A stretch of DNA of 64,000 nucleotides from Lasioglossum baleicum (lineage: Eukaryota; Arthropoda; Insecta; Hymenoptera; Halictidae). A model generated the notes under the pieces. The model did not search any database and was not told the DNA's origin. It was given only the letters and a program-made list of their open reading frames with translations. This document shows, piece by piece, positions 27,364 to 37,983 of the stretch; position 1 is the first letter of the stretch; every line of letters starts with the position of its first letter. The stretch covers positions 496,001 to 560,000 of the forward strand of contig NW_027469120.1 of assembly GCF_051020765.1 (NCBI RefSeq), in the 5' to 3' direction. The translations under genes and the position numbers were made by a program.

Positions 27364-29329
27364 TGTCACGTCCGTCACTGTGTTTTTGTTACAGGTACCA
27401 GGAGAGAGAAAAGAGAACAGTGACAGACGGACGGTTGAGATATTATGATTAAAATGAGGAGTGGTCTTTCGTGCCGAGACAGCCGCGGGCTGTCATATGC
27501 ACTAGGACAACCGATATTGCTATGGATGCAGTCAAGAAGAGAACGTCCGACGCGGTTACAAGGAGTGTCCCGACAAGAATCGCGCGCGAGAGGATGCAAC
27601 GAGAACGGTGAGTTTACAGGATTCAGCAATTATACAAGTTATTATACGACTCACCGCAATGCTGTATTAACGCCTAATAATATTGTTGCAGCAGGAACTG
27701 GCGGTACTGACAGTAGGTGTCGTACATCGGATCTTCTATACAGATGTCCTCGAGGTGGGGAAGATCTGGCAGAGTTGCTGCTGCTCGGTTTGGGACGACG
27801 TTAGTGGCCTTGGATGCTGGCCGCAAGATGACACGTTGATGAGCTGGCAGAGGAACGTCACGGATGATTCGGCAACGGACCCTGGGAACGATGATCGTGT
27901 CTCGGCTGTCGTCGTCGTCGGCTATGTCGATCACCTCTGGACAATCGACCGGATGTAGAACTGGCGTCGGAGCTCGCGAGAGGTCCGCGTGGTTGACCTC
28001 TTTAGGAGGGTTGCAAGGGCAACCGTATACAGAAACGTAATCGGACGCGTCACACGGAATGTGCTCGGTGGTTCCCAGAAGTTCTGTCCACTCGGTAGTG
28101 GCAATGATTTGATCGAGCACCGCTTTATTTCTTAACGCGCGTCTCAATTTAGCAAGTTGATACTTGCGTCCCGCTCGACGTGGGCGTCGCATGGGTAAGG
28201 AATAGTAGTGACGGAATATTAATAAGATAATGAAAATGAAACTCCATTTGTTATTAACCTTTTAGGTAGTTAACTCGCTTCACGTCTATAGTGGCGGCTC
28301 AGCGTTTCCACTGCGCACTTTAGACCAATTCTAGACGTGGCACGAGAACTTCTCTATGACTCGCTTCAAATTCCTTATTGGCGGCTCAGCGTTTCCACTG
28401 CGCACTTTAGACCAAGTCCGGATATGTCACGAGTTTAATATATTCGATGCAAGAACTGAATTGGAAGATGGTGTTGAACTAACACGAGAATAACAAGATC
28501 GAAGCACTGGTATAACAACGATATATTAAATAAGAACTGGTAAGTACACTGGTATACAATATGTAAGTAGTATTATAATAGGAGTAGTAATTGGATTAAT
28601 GAATAATGGATATTGTAATATGTTATAGGAATAACGTATGAGAATTAGGACTTGAGTTGAGTTGAGTTAGAGTTGGAATTGGAATTGGAATTAGGAGTGA
28701 AGGATCGACACACTTCACTTTCGCGGAGCTAGACTGAACACGTCTGCTCTTGAAGTCAGAAGAAGCCGGACTGGCATGTCCGTGCGAGTCGCTCGCTTGG
28801 AGCGGACCGTTCGAGTCGCTGTCTGGAGGCGGACTGATGCAAGCGCCTGCTCTGCCTTGCCTCCTTCGTTCGGAGTGGGGATAGCTGACGCTGCAGTCTC
28901 TTTGTTCTTCAGTCGTCGGAGTGGGAGAACCGCTGACGCAGCAGCGTCTTTGCTCCCGGGGACTGCACGTGCATTTCTGCTGACGCTGCAGTCTCGTGGC
29001 TGTCCTATTGCCCTCTACGAGCGTGGGACTGCTGATGCAGCAGTCTTTGGACTTCTCGACGTTTCTAGAAGCTTCTAGATGCTTCCAGAGTGATGCAATA
29101 CTTTATTGCATTATGTGTCGTGGTGATGGGTTGAAACTGAGGTAAGGTGTTGATCAAGGTGAAGTTATGGTGATGGGTAGAGACGGAGATAAGGATTAGA
29201 ACAATAGAATAATGAGATCTTAATATTATGTTCTTATGTCTAGGGGACGGTGTATGGATCTTATGCAGATCAGACCTTGAATACATAATGTATGTACAAG
29301 GCCAACGTCGTACATCGGACGACGTAACA
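27364..29329 (-). repeat. F1 LTR (1966 bp), 3' end of the array
   Basis: Complete LTR followed by the TSD ctcg at 27360-27363. It holds LTR-ORF172, the donor-like hairpin, the 87-bp duplication and the motif cluster. Confidence 0.92.
27674..28192 (-). CDS. LTR-ORF172, array LTR 1
   Basis: Full-length 172-codon copy with the basic N-terminus, CNPPKEV, VIDIADDDDSRD and the C-terminal LLQQYY. It has RIIRDVPLPAHQ where other copies have RIISDVPLPTHQ. The three array copies encode the same protein, as expected for a recent duplication. Confidence 0.72.
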   Translation of the reverse strand: MRRPRRAGRKYQLAKLRRALRNKAVLDQIIATTEWTELLGTTEHIPCDASDYVSVYGCPCNPPKEVNHADLSRAPTPVLHPVDCPEVIDIADDDDSRDTIIVPRVRCRIIRDVPLPAHQRVILRPASKATNVVPNRAAATLPDLPHLEDICIEDPMYDTYCQYRQFLLQQYY

Positions 29330-29395
29330 CCTCCCAACGCGGAAAAGAAATTTCTTACAAGGAAGAAATTTCTCGCTCAACACTCGATCTCACAC

Positions 29396-31597
29396 TCATT
29401 CATGCGACGCATCGTCCGGGGGTACTCCGCGCAGGGAGCACAGTTCTCGGCGAGTATTTCCTATATTTGTACGAAACACTGGTCGCACTGAAATGTTGTC
29501 GGTGTCGGCACGTGGGGCTGGGGCTGGTTTTGTAATGTCCGACAAGTCGTATTCGCAATGTTCATTTTTCGACTGTCTTTTCTCGGGGTATAGGGTTGGT
29601 GGGGAATCACTTTGTTCACTAACACTTTCATCTTTTCTTATCTGCGTCCAGATGAGTGTCACGTTTCGATGACGCGGGGTTTGCGTTGGATTATTCGGCG
29701 CACGCTTGAGTTTGTTTGCATGTACAATCTTAAAATGGTTCCCTACTTTAATTTTTACATTGTTTGAGTCTAGGATGTCGCAAATTTCGTGAGGACCCGT
29801 ATATTGCGCATGTTCTATATCTTCCGGTGGTCGAAGGAGATTTTGCCGATGCTGGGCTTCGAATTTCGCTCGCTTATTCTCATAGGGATATCCTTTATCG
29901 CGAGGGTACTCTGATTTATATTGCTTTCTTGCTGACGCGTATTTCGCTGTAGCGCAGAGATTAATTTTATCGTATTCGTTTCGCTTCGCATGGCAACGTG
30001 CAGATGGAAGTTGAAAGGAATCGAGTTTCTGTGGATCATCAAAGATATGATTGTGAAGTAAGTTATGAAGTTCTTTTACTCTGGAGGCTTTGATATCCTT
30101 CTCTGGTTTAGAACTGTCACTGGGTTTATTGTGCAATATAGAACAGACCTGCTTACATATGGGTCTTGAAGATCTTTGATTGTCGTAGGAATGGAGTTGG
30201 TCTTGGAATTGATCGGGCTGATTACCGGAGTTAGTATGAGAATCGGGCTGGTTACCGGAGTTAGAATAAGAATCGGGCTGGTTACCGGAGTTAGTATAAG
30301 AATCGGGCTGGTTACCGGAGTTAGTATAAGAATCGGGCTGGTTACCGGAGTTAGTATGAGAATCGGGCTGGTTACCGGAGTTAGTATGAGAATCGGGCTG
30401 GTTACCGGAGTTAGAAAGGTCGGGATGGTTACCGAATGCGTCGGGATGATACCCGGAATTAGAAAGGTCGGGATGGTTACCGAATGCGTCGGGATAGTTC
30501 CCGGAATTAGAAAGGTCGGGATGGTTACCGAATGCGTCGGGATAGTTCCCGGAATTAGAAAGGTCGGGATGGTTACCGAATGCGTCGGGATAGTTCCCGG
30601 AATTAGAATGGTCGGGATGGTTACCGAATACGTCGGGATGATACCCGGAATTAGAAAGGTCGGGATGGTTACCGAATGCGTCGGGATGATACCCGGAATT
30701 GGAAAGGTCGGAAGAGTACGACTCGATTTCTTCCATCTCCAATGGGGGCAATCGAAATGAAACTCTTTCCGACGAGGTGTTAAAACACCGGAGGCTCGCT
30801 TTGCCTTTACGATTGGTGACGACGCAGTCACCCAGGAATACATCCGGCGCTACATTAACACGGCGGATATATCCCCGTTTAGGTCCTTCGACGTCGACCG
30901 CTATGCACGCAACGGTACGAGGTTCGAGGACGAATTCTTCGGAGTTCGGAGGAGTCTTTGTTCGGACTCGATCCTCACGCTCCACGATCCGACTTCTCGC
31001 AGTGTACTCCGATATCTCTCGAGTCTCCTTCGATTCCGGCCGGCTTTTCACGGCGTTTTTCTCTAGGGAGCACTCGATCGAATCCCGAGGAGGCATTGAA
31101 ATAACCTCCGTCACCGGAGCTCTGCAAGGTCTGACCGCGGGTGCACGAGGATTTGAGGAAGACACTCGAACGTTCCTTGCCGAATGTTCCTCACGCTTGG
31201 CGGCTGGAGTTTTAACGAGATCGTTGGTCATAGACGAAGGCATTGAAATAACCTCTGCTGCCAATTCATCGCGAGGCTCAGCCGTGGGCGCGCAAGGGTT
31301 CGAGAAGGGAACCCGAATGTTTCCTATCGTTATGTATTCATTCGCAAAGGAGATCTCGGCTCCTGTTCTGAAGAAGGGAGAACCGAGGATTCCGTCGATG
31401 TTAATTGGGAAGTTTTCTTCCAAGACATGAAATTCGATAGGGTTTTGACCCTGTAAGTGTATTTTAATTTGACCTAGAGTTGGAATGGATCCCTCGGTTA
31501 TTCCTTGGACTTCTATAATGTTCGTATAATCTATAGGTAGATTTGGTTCTAGACTTGACGCACGAATTAAATTGATCTCCGAACCCGTGTCTAACAA
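29396..31597 (-). CDS. F1 protease / linker / IN-tail polyprotein, array body 1
   Basis: A 733-residue frame given from TTG, open further into the gag overlap. Protease motifs LDTGSE and ILGSPFF are intact. The repeat block is longer than in E2. The integrase remnant is shorter: the segment QVFLLKEPRKGKFD present in E2 is missing in frame, so the linker PPEDIE runs straight to YTGPHEI. There is no RT, RNase H, IN core or env. The tail ISVRPVFRTNIG ends 66 nt before the LTR. The frame is intact despite two deletions in frame, which suggests selection for Gag-Pro function or very recent amplification. Confidence 0.85.
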   Translation of the reverse strand: MLDTGSEINLIRASSLEPNLPIDYTNIIEVQGITEGSIPTLGQIKIHLQGQNPIEFHVLEENFPINIDGILGSPFFRTGAEISFANEYITIGNIRVPFSNPCAPTAEPRDELAAEVISMPSSMTNDLVKTPAAKREEHSARNVRVSSSNPRAPAVRPCRAPVTEVISMPPRDSIECSLEKNAVKSRPESKETREISEYTARSRIVEREDRVRTKTPPNSEEFVLEPRTVACIAVDVEGPKRGYIRRVNVAPDVFLGDCVVTNRKGKASLRCFNTSSERVSFRLPPLEMEEIESYSSDLSNSGYHPDAFGNHPDLSNSGYHPDVFGNHPDHSNSGNYPDAFGNHPDLSNSGNYPDAFGNHPDLSNSGNYPDAFGNHPDLSNSGYHPDAFGNHPDLSNSGNQPDSHTNSGNQPDSHTNSGNQPDSYTNSGNQPDSYTNSGNQPDSYSNSGNQPDSHTNSGNQPDQFQDQLHSYDNQRSSRPICKQVCSILHNKPSDSSKPEKDIKASRVKELHNLLHNHIFDDPQKLDSFQLPSARCHAKRNEYDKINLCATAKYASARKQYKSEYPRDKGYPYENKRAKFEAQHRQNLLRPPEDIEHAQYTGPHEICDILDSNNVKIKVGNHFKIVHANKLKRAPNNPTQTPRHRNVTLIWTQIRKDESVSEQSDSPPTLYPEKRQSKNEHCEYDLSDITKPAPAPRADTDNISVRPVFRTNIGNTRRELCSLRGVPPDDASHE
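30205..30720 (-). repeat. In-frame tandem repeats, array body 1
   Basis: About six 48-bp units (NSG-HPD-FGNHPDLS types, several with NSGNYPDAF) followed by 30-bp NSGNQPDSYT units. It is the longest version in the window; the same block is split by the F2 insertion in body 2. Confidence 0.9.
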
Positions 31598-31668
31598 AAA
31601 TTCACACTTCTTTTGTAATTGAGGGGCGGAGATTTTTACGCGCGGGATTGGTGAGTCTGCAGCAAGAT

Positions 31669-33027
31669 TTACTGCTGAGACGAATCGTCGGACTGGTCGT
31701 TCGTCCGGATAGCTGTTTGGGTGCGGGCTGTAGTTTGGGTTGAAGATGCGGCCTCCCGCCTTGGGTTGGCTTCGGTCGGGAGGCCGGACTCGTTTCCCGA
31801 CCTCCTATTATTATTAAAAGCGCGCTTACGGCACTCGTGAATATCGTGCCCGGGGACTTTGCAGTAGTTGCAAAATTTGTTAGGGCTTGAGGGGCGATCT
31901 GTGCGACCATCGCGGTACGTGTTTTGGTCGCGAGGATTATTTTCCCATCGCCGTTGCGACGTCGGGGAGCGATAAGAGTCCCGGTTTAAGTTTCTCGAGG
32001 ACTGCTGAGACGAGTCCGGTCTGTTATCGCGGCGTTCTTGAGTTCGCTCTGGAATGTCACGAGCGGACTCGTACGTGGAACGCTGGCGATACGGCCGGTT
32101 ATCAGAGAAGCTGACTCGTTTTTCTTCGCGGATCAGTTCTCGTCGACGAGTCTGGTCTGACTCATACTGCCTGTAAGCAGAGATGGCTGCTTCGAAAACA
32201 GTGGCAGGATTTCGCGAAGGGCAATGAAGCACTTCGGCACGCAGCTGGGGAAGGAGACCTCGTAGAAAACAATCTACTACGAAGCGATCTAGTTCTTCGT
32301 AATCAAGGCCAATATCTGTGGCATCTTGAATCGCGGTTCGAAGGTCTTTAACGCGATTGATGAAGTCTAAGATGTGCTCGTTTGGAGCCTGGAGTACACT
32401 CGCGAGATCGCCACGGTACTGGTCCACGAATTTATATGGGCCCAGCACTGTACGTAACTTTTCGCATAGTGCAGAAATTGTGGATATGTGCTCGCCTTCT
32501 ATAGCGGCATAAGCACGATCGTGGAGTTTATTGCAGAGCAATTTCGTGAGGGCACGCTCTGCAGTGGCCGGTACGGTGTCACGCGCGCGTTTGCATGCAC
32601 GTATGAATTGTAGGACGGAAGACGAAGTTCCGTCGAATCTAGGGACAAGCTCGGCGGCTTGCTTTAGAGCGAAATTACCAGTAGGTTCATACTGTGGGAT
32701 TTCGCGTGGCTCTGGCGGTGAAGGTTCCCGCATATTAGAGACGTTACTAGGGCCTGGTGTAGGCGATTGTTGACGTAGGCTTTGACTCGTGATTTGGATG
32801 TTATGAAGCTCTTTTCGTATTTCGTCGAGCATATTCTTTTGGTTTTGTGCGTCTTCTTCATATTTGAGACGCAATTTGGCAATAAAATCAGTTTCTTCTT
32901 TGAGATATTGCTCTCTACGGGCGAGGTCTTGCGCATAAAGGAGTAGCTCTTCCTCGGTCATTGGAGGAAGGTCTGCGTTAGGATCTGCTCGGAGATCCTT
33001 TTGAGATCGCGTGATTGGGCGAGACAT
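31669..33027 (-). CDS. gag: F1 Gag, array body 1
   Basis: 452 residues, same length as E2 Gag. It has the coiled-coil-like N-terminus, the capsid region and the knuckle CNYCKVPGHDIHEC near residue 386. Differences from E2 are scattered (QSLRQQS, GEHISTIS, YRQRSTYE). It starts at ATG 93 nt downstream of the PBS and ends in the -1 overlap with the protease frame. Intact. Confidence 0.93.
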   Translation of the reverse strand: MSRPITRSQKDLRADPNADLPPMTEEELLLYAQDLARREQYLKEETDFIAKLRLKYEEDAQNQKNMLDEIRKELHNIQITSQSLRQQSPTPGPSNVSNMREPSPPEPREIPQYEPTGNFALKQAAELVPRFDGTSSSVLQFIRACKRARDTVPATAERALTKLLCNKLHDRAYAAIEGEHISTISALCEKLRTVLGPYKFVDQYRGDLASVLQAPNEHILDFINRVKDLRTAIQDATDIGLDYEELDRFVVDCFLRGLLPQLRAEVLHCPSRNPATVFEAAISAYRQYESDQTRRRELIREEKRVSFSDNRPYRQRSTYESARDIPERTQERRDNRPDSSQQSSRNLNRDSYRSPTSQRRWENNPRDQNTYRDGRTDRPSSPNKFCNYCKVPGHDIHECRKRAFNNNRRSGNESGLPTEANPRREAASSTQTTARTQTAIRTNDQSDDSSQQ

Positions 33028-33120
33028 TTTGAAAGATATGAATGGGATTTAAGAAATGTGAACTTCGCACTGACACGCGTCGGGGCTTATTAATGCAAAT
33101 ATCGGCGACCACTTCGATGT

Positions 33121-33136
33121 CCTACCGACTGCGCCA
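33121..33136 (-). promoter_or_regulatory. Primer binding site, array body 1
   Basis: CCTACCGACTGCGCCA on the plus strand, 4 nt from the LTR at 33141. Confidence 0.88.
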
Positions 33137-33140
33137 AATT

Positions 33141-35106
33141 TGTCACGTCCGTCACTGTGTTTTTGTTACAGGTACCAGGAGAGAGAAAAGAGAACAGTGA
33201 CAGACGGACGGTTGAGATATTATGATTAAAATGAGGAGTGGTCTTTCGTGCCGAGACAGCCGCGGGCTGTCATATGCACTAGGACAACCGATATTGCTAT
33301 GGATGCAGTCAAGAAGAGAACGTCCGACGCGGTTACAAGGAGTGTCCCGACAAGAATCGCGCGCGAGAGGATGCAACGAGAACGGTGAGTTTACAGGATT
33401 CAGCAATTATACAAGTTATTATACGACTCACCGCAATGCTGTATTAACGCCTAATAATATTGTTGCAGCAGGAACTGGCGGTACTGACAGTAGGTGTCGT
33501 ACATCGGATCTTCTATACAGATGTCCTCGAGGTGGGGAAGATCTGGCAGAGTTGCTGCTGCTCGGTTTGGGACGACGTTAGTGGCCTTGGATGCTGGCCG
33601 CAAGATGACACGTTGATGAGCTGGCAGAGGAACGTCACGGATGATTCGGCAACGGACCCTGGGAACGATGATCGTGTCTCGGCTGTCGTCGTCGTCGGCT
33701 ATGTCGATCACCTCTGGACAATCGACCGGATGTAGAACTGGCGTCGGAGCTCGCGAGAGGTCCGCGTGGTTGACCTCTTTAGGAGGGTTGCAAGGGCAAC
33801 CGTATACAGAAACGTAATCGGACGCGTCACACGGAATGTGCTCGGTGGTTCCCAGAAGTTCTGTCCACTCGGTAGTGGCAATGATTTGATCGAGCACCGC
33901 TTTATTTCTTAACGCGCGTCTCAATTTAGCAAGTTGATACTTGCGTCCCGCTCGACGTGGGCGTCGCATGGGTAAGGAATAGTAGTGACGGAATATTAAT
34001 AAGATAATGAAAATGAAACTCCATTTGTTATTAACCTTTTAGGTAGTTAACTCGCTTCACGTCTATAGTGGCGGCTCAGCGTTTCCACTGCGCACTTTAG
34101 ACCAATTCTAGACGTGGCACGAGAACTTCTCTATGACTCGCTTCAAATTCCTTATTGGCGGCTCAGCGTTTCCACTGCGCACTTTAGACCAAGTCCGGAT
34201 ATGTCACGAGTTTAATATATTCGATGCAAGAACTGAATTGGAAGATGGTGTTGAACTAACACGAGAATAACAAGATCGAAGCACTGGTATAACAACGATA
34301 TATTAAATAAGAACTGGTAAGTACACTGGTATACAATATGTAAGTAGTATTATAATAGGAGTAGTAATTGGATTAATGAATAATGGATATTGTAATATGT
34401 TATAGGAATAACGTATGAGAATTAGGACTTGAGTTGAGTTGAGTTAGAGTTGGAATTGGAATTGGAATTAGGAGTGAAGGATCGACACACTTCACTTTCG
34501 CGGAGCTAGACTGAACACGTCTGCTCTTGAAGTCAGAAGAAGCCGGACTGGCATGTCCGTGCGAGTCGCTCGCTTGGAGCGGACCGTTCGAGTCGCTGTC
34601 TGGAGGCGGACTGATGCAAGCGCCTGCTCTGCCTTGCCTCCTTCGTTCGGAGTGGGGATAGCTGACGCTGCAGTCTCTTTGTTCTTCAGTCGTCGGAGTG
34701 GGAGAACCGCTGACGCAGCAGCGTCTTTGCTCCCGGGGACTGCACGTGCATTTCTGCTGACGCTGCAGTCTCGTGGCTGTCCTATTGCCCTCTACGAGCG
34801 TGGGACTGCTGATGCAGCAGTCTTTGGACTTCTCGACGTTTCTAGAAGCTTCTAGATGCTTCCAGAGTGATGCAATACTTTATTGCATTATGTGTCGTGG
34901 TGATGGGTTGAAACTGAGGTAAGGTGTTGATCAAGGTGAAGTTATGGTGATGGGTAGAGACGGAGATAAGGATTAGAACAATAGAATAATGAGATCTTAA
35001 TATTATGTTCTTATGTCTAGGGGACGGTGTATGGATCTTATGCAGATCAGACCTTGAATACATAATGTATGTACAAGGCCAACGTCGTACATCGGACGAC
35101 GTAACA
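33141..35106 (-). repeat. F1 LTR (1966 bp), shared middle LTR of the array
   Basis: This LTR serves as 5' LTR of body 1 (PBS on its left) and 3' LTR of body 2 (PPT at 35107-35114 on its right), the hallmark of a tandem array. Confidence 0.92.
33451..33969 (-). CDS. LTR-ORF172, array LTR 2
   Basis: Same 172-residue protein as at 27674-28192. It sits in the LTR that is 5' to body 1, so here the ORF would lie upstream of gag in the genomic RNA. Confidence 0.72.
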   Translation of the reverse strand: MRRPRRAGRKYQLAKLRRALRNKAVLDQIIATTEWTELLGTTEHIPCDASDYVSVYGCPCNPPKEVNHADLSRAPTPVLHPVDCPEVIDIADDDDSRDTIIVPRVRCRIIRDVPLPAHQRVILRPASKATNVVPNRAAATLPDLPHLEDICIEDPMYDTYCQYRQFLLQQYY

Positions 35107-35172
35107 CCTCCCAACGCGGAAAAGAAATTTCTTACAAGGAAGAAATTTCTCGCTCAACACTCGATCTCACAC

Positions 35173-36185
35173 TCATTCATGCGACGCATCGTCCGGGGGT
35201 ACTCCGCGCAGGGAGCACAGTTCTCGGCGAGTATTTCCTATATTTGTACGAAACACTGGTCGCACTGAAATGTTGTCGGTGTCGGCACGTGGGGCTGGGG
35301 CTGGTTTTGTAATGTCCGACAAGTCGTATTCGCAATGTTCATTTTTCGACTGTCTTTTCTCGGGGTATAGGGTTGGTGGGGAATCACTTTGTTCACTAAC
35401 ACTTTCATCTTTTCTTATCTGCGTCCAGATGAGTGTCACGTTTCGATGACGCGGGGTTTGCGTTGGATTATTCGGCGCACGCTTGAGTTTGTTTGCATGT
35501 ACAATCTTAAAATGGTTCCCTACTTTAATTTTTACATTGTTTGAGTCTAGGATGTCGCAAATTTCGTGAGGACCCGTATATTGCGCATGTTCTATATCTT
35601 CCGGTGGTCGAAGGAGATTTTGCCGATGCTGGGCTTCGAATTTCGCTCGCTTATTCTCATAGGGATATCCTTTATCGCGAGGGTACTCTGATTTATATTG
35701 CTTTCTTGCTGACGCGTATTTCGCTGTAGCGCAGAGATTAATTTTATCGTATTCGTTTCGCTTCGCATGGCAACGTGCAGATGGAAGTTGAAAGGAATCG
35801 AGTTTCTGTGGATCATCAAAGATATGATTGTGAAGTAAGTTATGAAGTTCTTTTACTCTGGAGGCTTTGATATCCTTCTCTGGTTTAGAACTGTCACTGG
35901 GTTTATTGTGCAATATAGAACAGACCTGCTTACATATGGGTCTTGAAGATCTTTGATTGTCGTAGGAATGGAGTTGGTCTTGGAATTGATCGGGCTGATT
36001 ACCGGAGTTAGTATGAGAATCGGGCTGGTTACCGGAGTTAGAATAAGAATCGGGCTGGTTACCGGAGTTAGTATAAGAATCGGGCTGGTTACCGGAGTTA
36101 GTATAAGAATCGGGCTGGTTACCGGAGTTAGTATGAGAATCGGGCTGGTTACCGGAGTTAGTATGAGAATCGGGCTGGTTACCGG
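35173..36185 (-). pseudogene. F1 protease / linker frame, C-terminal part, array body 2 (split)
   Basis: C-terminal part of the 733-residue frame, identical in the compared parts to body 1. It is interrupted in the 30-bp repeats at ccgg (36182-36185) by the F2 env-bearing element; the N-terminal part resumes at 55714. Counting the TSD once, the pieces sum to 734 codons including the stop, the same as body 1. Only the insertion breaks the gene. Confidence 0.88.
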
Positions 36186-37983
36186 TGTCACGTCCTGGCG
36201 GGGCTATAAAAGCAAGAGAAGAGAATACCGCGGCCCGGCTACTCTACTCTTCCACTGACTGACATTTAATAAAAGTGTTGGTCTTTTTATCAACAGACTA
36301 GGACCCGATGCCGACACCTGCATGCAGTCTTACACAGATGAATGATGCACGCGACCCTGAAACATACGCGGTAATATGTTCCACTTACTTTTACGCTTCG
36401 CTTGTTTGTCGATTGACACGAGACATGAATTCGCAACGGATGAACAGCTACGGTTGCGCTGATGGCCTTGAATACGGTCCGCTCTGCTTGACAGGGGTTG
36501 ATCCAAATGGCTGGAAACGACCTTCAAGGATTGACGACTGCGCCAAACTCTGTCACGTCAATATTTGACAGGAACGACCTCCAATGATTGACAGCTGGCT
36601 GCTACGGTATTGTAGACGGATGCGCTCGTTGAGGAAACGGGCGTGGACGCTGTACGATACCGTGAATCTAACTCACGAATATCGTCCGCGTGATTGACGA
36701 TATTTTAACTAGCGAAAACGGGCGTGGACGCTGTGCGATCCCGCGAATTTATCTCGCGAATATCGTCCGCGTGGTTGACGATATTTTGATTCGAGAAAAC
36801 GGACGTGGATGCTGCGGAGCTTGCTATGCGAGCAAGTCTATCACTATCACGCACGTACGCGAACACGTAACAGGAAATTGAATAAGGAATACTATTCGCG
36901 AACTTTCCAGTGAGAACTCTATCTCTAACTAACAACGTGTCACTTCAAACTACGAAGTTAGGAGCAAGGAAATAATAATTGGGATTTAGATTGACTCTGG
37001 TAAAACAAAGTATATTATAAACGTAAAAGAATACAAAGGTAAAGATGCTTATTGTTAACGAAATCGAAATACGTACTAAGTACGAAATATGAAACGCAAT
37101 AAAAATGTTTAATTGAATAAACGAAGTAATGTTTGAATTAAACGAATAAGAATACGATATTACTGAATGGTATTAGGGACTGTGTCTAAACAGTATGGAT
37201 TTGGGAAGATTGTGTCTAAACAATCTGGATTTGGAAAGACTATGTCTAAATAGTCTGGACTTGGAAGATTGACGAAAACTCGACTGACCCACTCGGGTCC
37301 CCGGAGAGGACTGGGGAAAATCGAACGTTCGTCGACGAATAACGTTCGTCCGAAAAATGCTGACTTCGCAAAAGGGGACCGTGTCCTCTTTGTGCCGGTC
37401 TTCGTCGTAAACAGCGCGATGGCCGCCGCACTAGAGTCAGCAGTTTTCGTTCCCAGTGGTGCAGGACTCGAAAATTAAGTGGTAACCATTGGCGTACCTA
37501 TTTATTTATTTAAATAAATTGGGACTTAGAATATTTTCGAGCGCTTGCTCTTGCAAGGCGTTTCGATGTAAATTTTATATGTCATATGATTAGTTGACAT
37601 CATTTGTCGACCGATCATATGTTTGAAAATATTCTAAGTACTTTTGAAAATTACCAAAAATCGAAATTTTGGTAAAGTCTAAACAAACGCGAATTGAGAA
37701 CCTAACCTACAAATTTTTAGGTTAGTTTCATGATTTTCGCTCACGAGTCCAATGATATTTCAATCTTCGAGTTTGGGCCATTTTTGGCTATTTTAGGAAT
37801 TTGACAGATTTTGGATTTTAGGTTATGTTGATGGATTTCGATCAGATGTACGTGGTGTTAAGGATTCATTGTTATGAAGGATTTTTAGGAGTTTTGGAAT
37901 CTTTAAAGGGGAACGCTCGCTCTTATGTATCTAATTTTACATGTAGTCTTAAAGCTAACGTCGGAGGTGCGACCGACGTCACA
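36186..37983 (-). repeat. F2 3' LTR (1798 bp) of the env-bearing element
   Basis: Lacks 3 bp (gaa near 36868) that F2 element 1 has. It carries the antisense TATA motif, fossil PBS, 81-bp repeats and hairpin array. A G-rich PPT (37984-37994) abuts it. Confidence 0.92.
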